A DNA stretch of 64,000 nt, from NCBI RefSeq assembly GCF_042100115.1, contig NC_091280.1, forward strand, positions 124,001 through 188,000, in the 5' to 3' direction. The notes below the pieces were generated by a model. The model was not told where the DNA came from, did no database searches, and was given only the letters and a program-made list of their open reading frames with translations. The translations under genes were made by a program, and so were the position numbers. Shown piece by piece: positions 55,030 through 64,000 of this stretch. The first letter of the stretch is position 1. Each line of letters opens with the position of its first letter. Source of the DNA: Alternaria dauci. Its lineage: Eukaryota; Ascomycota; Dothideomycetes; Pleosporales; Pleosporaceae.

Positions 55030-57240
55030 ACTACTTACTACTAAAACCTAGAGAAGTGTATAACGAAGACTAGAAACTAGCACTATTACTACTAGACTTA
55101 GTAATAGAGGTGTCCTTAACTATAGTAATAGGCTTAATAATAGGAACCTTAGGCTAAAGAGTAGAATTAATTAACTCTATACGATAACGAAGACTACTAA
55201 TATTAATAGGATATTAGCTACTAGGAAGACACTTATAAGGAGAGGCCTTCTTATACTTTTTAACCTACTCCTTTAGAGCCTTAATAGTTAGCTTATAAAG
55301 AGAGCGCTAAACTAAATAAGCTTTAGAAGAAGCTAGAGGAGCTAAAGTAAAAGACTTCTTATAAAAAGCCTTCTTCTTTATTAGTAATAGTATTACTAGC
55401 TTTTAAGTAGTAGTATACTTAAGAGGAGTAGGTGTCTTATAGGTAGCCTTCTTAGGCGGCTTAGATAGAGTAATAACTTAGTTATTACCTAACTCCCTAG
55501 CTAAAGGTAGCTTAGTAAGAGCTAAATCCTTAGAGATAATATTATTAGTATCTAAGCTAAGCTTAGGCTTAAAGTTACTAGCCTTACCTTTATTTAACTA
55601 GCTTAAATAAAGACTATAGCTAGTAGTAGACTTCGTACTAACCTAGCTAAAGGAAGAGCGAGCGAATAGGGGTTTCTTAGTAGGTGTTATAGCCTTACTA
55701 GCGCTAGTGTAAGTAAGGAGAGGCGAAGCGGGAGTATTAAGGATATTAGAGGAAAGGATAGGGGAGAGTTAGCTAACACGAGCGATACTATAATAAATAG
55801 GAACGTTACCTAGAAAAAGTTTAAATTAGTAAAATATATAAAGAAGAAAAGAAGAGGCTATCTAAAAGATAATTAGGTACTTACAGTAGAAAGAATAGGT
55901 ATCTAAGGCGCTACTACGAACGTAATTAATATAAATACTATTTTTATATAGCTTACTATTAATATACACGATAACGTAGATACTATAAACTTTAGCGTAA
56001 TAGTTAGAGTTATAGCGGCTACACGTATAACTAATATTATTAGGGTTATTAATACCGCTAATTATAATAGCGCCCTAACAGACGCTTAGTATTAAAGCCT
56101 TAATATTAGAATTAATAATAGTACGCTTTATAGAGCTAGATAAGTAGAAGTATACGCTAATAGTCCTAAACTTAGGAAGAAGATTAAGCGGCCTCTTAGA
56201 GTTAACCTAAAAGTCTAAAAACTTATTATTAGGGTAAATTGCGAATACTAGGAGCGAAGGTCTAAGGGTAAAACTAGTACACCTAAGTCTCTAGAAGTAG
56301 AGCTAGAGGGATCTAATCTAATTATAAGAGAGGACTTTAGTAGTATTAATAATAACTATATAAGGTAGGATGTTAGAAGGATATTTAGAAGGATAATAAA
56401 TAGAATTTAAAACTTATAGTACTCTATAACCTTATTACGACTAGAATTAGAAGAAGGATAGGTAAAGAGCTTAAGATTAACAGGACCCCTACTACTAGGA
56501 ACTACTCTCTTTAAAGGAGAGATAGGTTTAGCTTTACTAGCGTTAGGCTAGATAAGAGAAGGCGTAGCCTAAGGGATATTCGCTAGGTCTATAGGCGTAG
56601 GGGTAGAATTATAGGCTTCCTTATTATTATCCTACTTAAAGAGCTAGGTAATAGTAGCCTAATTAGCTGCGCTTACCTATTCTTACCCTAAGATAGCCCT
56701 AGTAATAATTAAGGAAGGCTTTATATAGTGGCGGCGAAATAGGCGAAGGGAGGGGGAATCTAGGATATTATAGTCTGTCGCTAAAGCGTTCTTAGGCGGT
56801 ATAGGTAGACCCCTAGATATTATAAAGATAAGATCCTAAATATTCTAGTTAAAGACTAGGCTGTTAGAGTCCTACTCTCCTTAAGATTAGTTATTAAGAT
56901 CTTAAATAAGCGAAGCTAAGTAATATAGTAGAGAATTAGAAATAGAATTAGACTTACTATTAGAGCCTAATACTAAAGCCCTCTTAGTTATAATAGTGTC
57001 CTTAGTAATAGCTAGTAGAGGTGTATAAGTAAGTAAGGTAGAGGAATTAGGCGGCGTAGACGTAGTAGTAGATTACTCCCTAGGCGGCCTAGTACTATAC
57101 TAAACGCAAAGGCGCTTTAGCTTCTTAGGGGAGTTAACGGCGAGAAAAGATATTATAATAAAGGTATAGTAGAGTTAAGAGAAATAGTAAGAGGGTAATA
57201 AAGCTAGTAAGGTAATATAAATAAAGCGATAAGGTAGTAA
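55030..57240 (-). pseudogene. Antisense gene remnant, copy B
   Basis: Diverged duplicate of copy A in the same orientation. On the minus strand it reads YKLTIKALKE near 55280, matching YKLTIKASK of copy A, and continues as YPINISSLRYRIELINSTL. Copies share long near-identical runs around 53660-53800 and 56660-56795. Function unknown. Confidence 0.45.
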
Positions 57241-57867
57241 AGAGAAGGAAGAAGTAGGGTAAGTAGAAGTAAGTAGAAGTAATATTATTATTATTTAGTA
57301 TTTAGTTGCTAGGCACTAAAAGGCCTTTAGTAACAAACAGAGCTAGAGTAATATTAAGGTCTATAGAAAAAGTAGGTCTTATAGCTAGCACTAAAGGACG
57401 TTTAGAATGCACCTAGGATATAAAAGGTAACCTATATAGTACTATTAAAGGAAGAGGAGGTATTCTAGATAGTATAGAGATTAGTTAAGTAGAGTAGAAA
57501 GAGGATTAAATAAAAAGAATAGTAGATAGCTATAGGAACTTAGTTAAATATAAAGTAACTTCTAATAAATCCTAAAAGACTATTAGAAGAAGAAGTAGTC
57601 TATCCTAAGAACTATAAGGGAAGAGGAAAGGAATAAGGATAGTATAGTAAGGAAGAATTAAAATTATAATAGAAATTAGGGGATATAGTAAAGGAAGGTA
57701 TAAGATAGATAGTTAGTAAATTATACTAAGAGGGAGGACTTTAGTATCTAGTTTAGGATTTATAGGTTTACTTATTAGGGTTATATATAGGTTTTATTAT
57801 ATAGTAGTAAGTCTAAAAGTTATTCTAGTTAAAGAAGAGGAGGCCTTCTTCTTAAGTAAGGGAAGGA

Positions 57868-58079
57868 TATAGTAGAGAAACTAAAGGAAGTATAAGTAGT
57901 TAAAGAACTATTAGGCTTAGAGGTAGTATAGGAAAAAGAGGCCCTATAGAAACTAGCTAAATAGTATTTAGCTACGGGATAATAACTATAATATATACTC
58001 CTTTTAATTTTTCTATATCTACCTACTACATTAAGCACCTGTTCCTAATAGAGAATTAGTAACGAAATACTCTACTACA
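57868..58079 (+). repeat. Right LTR (212 bp) of the RIP-degraded element
   Basis: Direct repeat of 36732-36943 and more strongly RIPed: stretches such as CGCG in the left copy are TATA here. Flanked on the left by a purine-rich tract and on the right by ATAT. Confidence 0.75.
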
Positions 58080-61000
58080 ATATCTTTATCTTATTTATTC
58101 TAATCCTTATTATAAGCTAGAGCCCTTCCCTTATTAGTAAAGAAAGATTAATTAGGAATATTCTCTTTAGGTACTACTATAAAAGTAGACTTCTCTAGTT
58201 ATTATTAAATAACCTTAAGTTCTTTAACTATCTTAATAACTTATTATTACTTAACCTTTATATATTTAATCTACTACTCTTTACTTCTATTATTAATCTT
58301 AATATATTCTAGTTATACTATCTTATTGTCCTATAAGAGTTATCTAATTAATACCTTCTAGATAGGATTACTAAATAGAATATATAAGTCTACTAGAAAG
58401 GCCTACCTAATACTTCTAAACTAATTTAGGTATCTAAAAAGAGTATAAGGAGGAGCTATTAAGTTCTAATATATATTATAGATTTCCTTATAGGTACCTA
58501 TAGCTAGTACCTTTATAATACTTTTATAAACTATAATAAACTATAAAAAGATAGTATATTATACTTTTATTACTAGTCTTATTAATCTATATAGTAATAT
58601 TAGTAAAGTAATATAATATCTCCTTTCTAATATAGAACCTTTATCTATTTAATATTTAGGTGTTTAAATAAAATTACTATAGGCTAGTCTTTACTATTAA
58701 CCTACCCTTTAATATAACTAGTAGAAGAATAAATACTAGCTATAGTATACTAGCTGATATACTCTATAACTATATTATAAAAACTAGTTAGAATCTTAGT
58801 AGAGTTCTACTTATCTTTATTATTAAAAGATACTAATCCCTAGTTTATATCCTACCTGGTACTATCCTAGCTAGCCTATTCTAAGTTAATATCTATATAT
58901 TAGAAAGTAGCCTTATCTCCTTTTATTATATACTTAGTATAGTAAGGATATAAAATAAACGTATATTCCTTCTAGAGTATAGCGTAGCTAAACTAGTATC
59001 CTAAGTTAGTACGTATAACCTACTAAATTAAAGAGTAGTATATATTATAAAGCTATCCTAGGTTCTCTTTTCCTCTAATATAGCGTAAGTAGTATTAGTA
59101 TATATTAAAACTTTAGTTAATAATCTCTACTATTTCCTTATCTCTAAATAGGTAGTTAAACTAATTAGTAATATTATTACCTTTATTAGTAAAGTTTATA
59201 TAAAAGGATACTATTCCCTAGTCTTTAATAATCTTATCCTAGTTAAAGCTAGTAAAGTTATATTTATTTAGGTAGTAATAATAGCTAAGTATCTTATCCT
59301 CCTATTAATTCTTATAGTAGTAACTAATAAAGAGTATTAAAGTAACTAAGTTACTCTAGATAATATCCTATTAGCTATATAAGTAATAGAGCTAGTAAAG
59401 TACGTTATTAAGTATTATACTAGATATAGCCTACTTAAATAGTCCTATTACTATAATAGTAGCGCGTTTATATATAAAGTATAGGCGATTATAGTTCTTA
59501 ATACTATTACTATCTTTATAGATTTCTTAATACTATTCCTTAATAACTATATACTAATCTAAGTCTTTAAGGGATATCTTCTTCTTATATACTTTCTTTA
59601 GTAGTACTAGTAGGATAGATCCTTTATCTATATACTTATATAAATTTACTAAGATCTAAGTTAACTATTTATAAGTATTAGGATCTTTATTATAAAGCTC
59701 TTTATCTTTAAGTATAGTATTAATAGTGTTTACACTCTATTAGGAAGTAGGAGTTAGTTTTACTACTTATAAACTCCTTCTAGGAACTAGTAGAGATAGA
59801 GTATTAGCTATTATAATATTCCTCTAAGTTATAGTATTAATTATAGCTACTCTCTTAGCTACTACTTTCTTACTAGCTTCTAGTTCTACTATTTCTTATA
59901 CTTCTACTAGTTTATTAGATTTTAATAACCTAGCTTCCTTAGTTACTTTACTAAGGAAACGAATTTCTAACTTAATTATAAAAGCTAGATCTATAGTACC
60001 CTCTTTAACCTAGCTAACTTTAGTATTAATAGGGATTACTAAATAGTACTTTAGGTATTTCTTAAGTCCTTTAGTCTTTAAGTTTCTCTCTTTATCTTAG
60101 TTATAAGTAGTAAACCCTATATATAAACTAAGTACTATTACCTATATATAGTAAGGGAATAGTATCCTCTAAAATAGTAGATAAGATTTTAATTAGGTAT
60201 TAGGCCTTAGCTTCTTTATATTATAGATAAAGTTATCCTCCTCTATCTAGTAGGCTTTATATTCTTAACCTAACTCTTTAATCTTACTATCTCTTAACGC
60301 TTTATATTAGTTTATATTAAAAGTATTATCTACTATAAACTAGTATATAGACTTTAGTTTAGATTTTAGTATTACTTAGTCTTATCTATTAATAAACTAA
60401 TTATTAGTATAGTTCTTTATACAGAGTCTAGCTACTATAATTTAGTTAAGGAAAAGTGTAGTATTAATAAGCCTTATACGCTTTAGTATAAAAGCTATAT
60501 TAGCTATTATCTAGAAAGTACTTATTATATAGGACTTCTACTTATAGAGGTAGTTCTTTACTAATCTTAGTTCTAGTTTCTTAATAGTCTTTACTACGCT
60601 AATTATTTTAGTCTTATATCTATCTTTTATATTAGTTATTTCCTTAATAAGAGGTTAATACTCTATAAATAATTTATATCCCCTATACTTATTTATTAGG
60701 CTTAGAAGTTTCTTATATATTATTATTACCTTAAGTATATAATTATAGAAGAGCTTAAGGGCCTAAGAACTATTATAGAACTAAGTATCTAGTATTATAT
60801 ATTACTAACGTAGAGTCTTATTTTTTAGTTAGCTAATAAGATTATATACTAAGTCTTAGATATTAGCTAGCGCCTATTAGGCTATATTAAGAATATCCTA
60901 CCTAGCTTATATTAGTTCCTAGTTTAATATTATAATATATTACTCTTTATTAGGTAGTTTAGATATATATTATACTCTAAGATTACTAAAATTAAATAAT

Positions 61001-62290
61001 AAACCTAAGGTTATTAGAGGTAAAGTTTACAATAAGGAAGGAGGTATTATTACTAGCGCTTTACCTTTACTCTTATCTTTATTCTTATTCTTTAGAGCTA
61101 TCTATTATTATTCCTTTAGTAATATAAGGTGCTTTAGTATATAGAACTAAGTATACTAGTATACTAGTAGGTAATTAGGTATAAGAAGTTTTATACTACT
61201 TTTAGCTACTACTCTTATATATTATATATAATTAAGTTAAGTATAGAGAGTAGTTTAAAAGAAAGAAAAGGTAATTAAGAGCTTAAAGCTAAGAGGTATT
61301 ACTTTTATCTATCCTATAGTAGTATAGAGGTAGATTTCTTAGCTAATATTACCTAGGTAGTAATATAAGTAAAGGTAAAAGGGCGTATAAAAGTAAAGGT
61401 AAAATAATAGTATATAACTATAAGTATATATTCTATAAAGAGGTACTCTACTTTTATATTTATTTTTAATTAGAATTAATAGCTAATTATTAAGGGCTAT
61501 AGGTTAGTCTATTATTATAGCTATAGAATCTAAGTTTATAACTCTTAGTAAAGGAAGAAGAGAAAAAGAAAAGAAAGATATAATTTATTTATATAGTACT
61601 AAGATAGCGCTTAAATACTACTTAGTAACTAGTTATAAGAGTTTTACTTTAAATAGTAAAGAACTAAACTAAGTATTATTATTCTCTTTCTCTTAATTCT
61701 TAAAGTTTTATTATAAGTATATTTAAGCTATTATTTTCTAGTATTAAAAGAGATTTATAATATACTATTATATAGTATATAGCTTATATTAAATTCTAGT
61801 AGCTAAGGTATAGAATTTAGGTAATAGTTTATAAACTTAGATTCTATATTTTAAAAGTATAAATAAATTAATATTATTTTAAATTAATAGAGGAGTACTT
61901 AAAGGTAGTAAAGTACTACTAAAAGCTACTCCCCCTCCCCTTCCTAAAAAGATAGACTATCCTATAGTCTATTTAAATATAGAGGAAACTTTAGAGTTAG
62001 AGTTAGAATTTCTTTAATCTTATATATATACCTATTATTCCTCTTTTATTATATATTTAGTAATAACTTCTCTAGGAATTATCTTCCTATCCTTCTATTA
62101 TATAGTTAGTTATATTAATAGTTTATAGTCTTAGGGTAGTAATTCTTTAGTATCTAGAATAACTAGAATATCTAGTATAATACTACTATTTTCCTAGTAC
62201 CTTAGATTCTATAATTTTATATTACCTCTATCTTCTTCTATAATATTATTTTTAAGACGCTAGTAAAAGAGTTTTAGCCTTTTTCTTAGT
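58080..62290. repeat. AT-rich RIP-degraded DNA
   Basis: No gene recognised. Composition and stop density are as in the left flank. Probably further transposon layers, but I could not identify a family in this stretch. Confidence 0.6.
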
Positions 62291-64000
62291 ATAGTATATA
62301 GGAAAATAGTACTATTAAGGTCTTCTAGGTAGTAGGTTCTATAGTTAGGCCTTACTTCTTATACTCTATATAGTCCTAGCTATCTTATATAAAGTTTTTA
62401 ATCTCTTAATATATTAATTTTATATATTAAATTCTAAAGAAGTACTAAGTCTCTAGGTATAATATCTTCTTAGTAAATTTCTTTTATATTATCCTAATAT
62501 TCTTTCTTAGCTATATATATATAGTTAGTATAAGCTATAGCTTCCTTAGTAAACTAATCTCTAAGATCTAACTATATTACTTAAATTATAAGTAGCTATA
62601 CTTAATCTTTAACTTACTAGAATAGTAAGGTCTACTATATTAGTAGTAATAGTTTAATTAGTAGGACTAGGTTCTAGCTAGTAACTAACTAATATAGAGA
62701 GTAGCTAGTCTATTCTTATATTAAAATTCTATCTACAAGAAGTACTATAAGAAGATTCTTAACCTATAGACCTAGGAGTTTTACTAGAGTATTTATAATA
62801 GGCTTATATCTTTCTTTAATCTTACTTATTACTTATAGGTTATATACTAATAACTATATATAGTTAATCTTATAGGTTTTTACTAAATAGTTAACTACTT
62901 TAGTAAAGTCTAGTCTACTATCTACTATAAGTTTTCTTATTATACTCTATCTATATATAATATCTTTATAAATAAACTTAGTAATAGTTTTAGACTAGTT
63001 ATTTAATAGTATATAAGCCTCTAGCTATCTACTAAGATAGTCCCTTATAATTACTAAGTACTTCTTTCTAAAGTATTATAGTATATAAACTATATTAATA
63101 GTAACTATTTCTTAGATTATAAAGCTATACGTATTAGTAAGTATATCTACTATCCTTTTTAATAATCTTAGTTAATAATCTAGGTATATTACTATTTATT
63201 TATAAATTTAGTTATATATACTATTCTACTAAGAATATTATACTAGTATTAAGTATACTATATTAACTCTATAATATCTAATTTATTAATAAATATTCTA
63301 TACTATAGTAGATTATAAGTTAGGATTATCTATAACTCTCCTAATAGCTTTATTATATAAAGTTTTCTTAAATAGTATTTTATCTTAGATAAAGAAGTTT
63401 AGGGCTCTCTTTTTCTATACCTAAAGCTTTTATAAGGTTATATCTCTTAGTATTTTTAAGTTTAATAGGAATTAAGTATATTATTTAGACGTATTAATAA
63501 ACTCTTACTAGAGTGTTCTCCCTTTTAGTAATAGTAAAGAAGGTATATTAATATTCCTAATTATATAATTAATAAATTCTTTAAGATTATCTTTAGGTTC
63601 TTCTAGTAGTTCTTATCTATTTAGTTTTAGGTACCTTAAGAGAGTATCTACTACTATATTTTTTTTACCTAAGATATACTTAATATTAAAATTCTAGAGT
63701 ATAATAGTAGATATCTATCTATTTATTACTAATCCTAGGTAATCTATAGAGGATGTATTAAGTTAGGTAATAAGAGTAGCTATATTAGTTTTAATAGTAA
63801 AGTGTACTTTATATAGATATATTTAAAACTTCTTTAAGGCCTATAGTACTACCTTATTTTCTAACTTTATAGAATACTTTATTTATTCTTATATTAACTA
63901 TAAGGTACTTTTAGATTAGACTAAGTAATATTTACTATCTTCTTTAATTTACTTAATATATACCTTTACTTTATCTTAGCTAGTATCTATAATAAGGAAT
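62290..64000 (-). pseudogene. RIP-degraded Ty3/gypsy pol (RNase H and integrase), minus strand
   Basis: On the minus strand, from the window end leftward: HFTIKTNIATLIT*LN then YILGKKNIVVDTLLRYLK (RNase H end, GKKNxxADxLSR-like; about 63830-63640), an RVIDNPNLQ... zinc-finger-like region (about 63350), and an integrase C-terminus with DLVLL, LGLYRV, YLEDLNSTIFLY and KRLKLFY (about 62450-62290). Order and motifs fit a gypsy pol distinct from both other elements. It runs off the window. Confidence 0.5.

Larger units (their letters stand above)
36732..58079 (+). mobile_element. RIP-degraded Ty3/gypsy LTR element, split by a later insertion
   Basis: Bounded by two 212-bp direct repeats with inverted ends TATAGTAGAG...CTCTACTACA (RIPed TGTAGTAGAG). 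Flanks share ATAT (36728-36731 and 58080-58083), a plausible target duplication. A purine-rich tract AAGGGAAGGA precedes the right repeat (58% altered by RIP cannot be excluded). Removing the 7.17-kb nested element and its duplicated CTTAG leaves about 14.2 kb. Plus-strand remnants of gag, protease, RT, RNase H and integrase lie in canonical order, followed by about 5 kb with two antisense gene remnants. All frames are riddled with stops, so the element is inactive. Confidence 0.7.

Noticed and set aside
57829..58038. Paired short minus-strand ORFs in the AT-rich tract (also 36708-36902)
   Set aside because: They are the two 212-bp LTR copies, not genes.
34030..64000. CRISPR array, tRNA or rRNA genes
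   Set aside because: No regular spaced repeats, cloverleaf-compatible segments or rRNA-like sequence were seen; AT-rich similarity is due to RIP.

Overview
The window comes from a filamentous ascomycete (Pezizomycotina; I infer Dothideomycetes from overall style, not from a marker gene). The evidence is intron-split genes with short GT..AG introns (mostly 49-90 nt) and CTGAC/CTAAC-like branch sites, typical fungal families (Zn2Cys6 regulator, RTA1, GT2, P450), and a 30-kb AT-rich tract almost free of CA and TG dinucleotides and full of TAA/TAG in every frame, which is the signature of repeat-induced point mutation (RIP). Exon structures were worked out by hand from splice signals, phase and conserved motifs.

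Region 1 (1-10 kb) is ordinary gene space: a DUF4050/Gag1-like protein, a three-exon sulfotransferase-like P-loop protein, a GT2 glycosyltransferase, a broken patatin-like phospholipase, a two-exon small cysteine-rich secreted protein (effector-like), and a 17-copy 8-bp minisatellite.

Region 2 (10.25-30.9 kb) looks like a co-regulated metabolic cluster without a PKS, NRPS or terpene synthase: FAD monooxygenase, SDR, P450, acyl-CoA dehydrogenase, aldehyde dehydrogenase, salicylate-hydroxylase-like FAD monooxygenase, dimeric alpha/beta-barrel protein, alpha/beta hydrolase, Zn2Cys6 regulator, a 4CL-type acyl-CoA ligase ending in the peroxisomal signal SKL, and a PRISE-type reductase. Several promoters (mostly divergent) share tandem TTCCG/GTCCG elements repeated at a pitch of exactly 9 bp, which may be the operator of the cluster regulator. 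The likely chemistry is activation of a carboxylic acid to a CoA thioester, chain or ring oxidation and reduction, partly in peroxisomes.

Region 3 (30.9-34.0 kb) holds decayed remnants (a GH30-type glycoside hydrolase C-terminus, a second possible secreted-enzyme remnant) and an RTA1-like membrane protein whose 3' end abuts the RIP tract.

Region 4 (34.0-64.0 kb) is a nested transposon landscape. The oldest layer includes minus-strand Ty3/gypsy remnants (about 62.3-64.0 kb). Into this region went a Ty3/gypsy element with 212-bp LTRs (36732-36943 and 57868-58079), now RIP-destroyed, whose gag, protease, RT, RNase H and integrase can still be followed on the plus strand and which carries two related antisense gene remnants downstream of pol. 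Its gag was later split by a structurally intact, non-RIPed chromovirus (38095-45263; LTRs 474/475 bp; target duplication CTTAG) with gag, a canonical -1 frameshift heptamer, a pol with a C-terminal chromodomain, and an antisense ORF encoding a Zn2Cys6-spaced cysteine cluster plus coiled coil.
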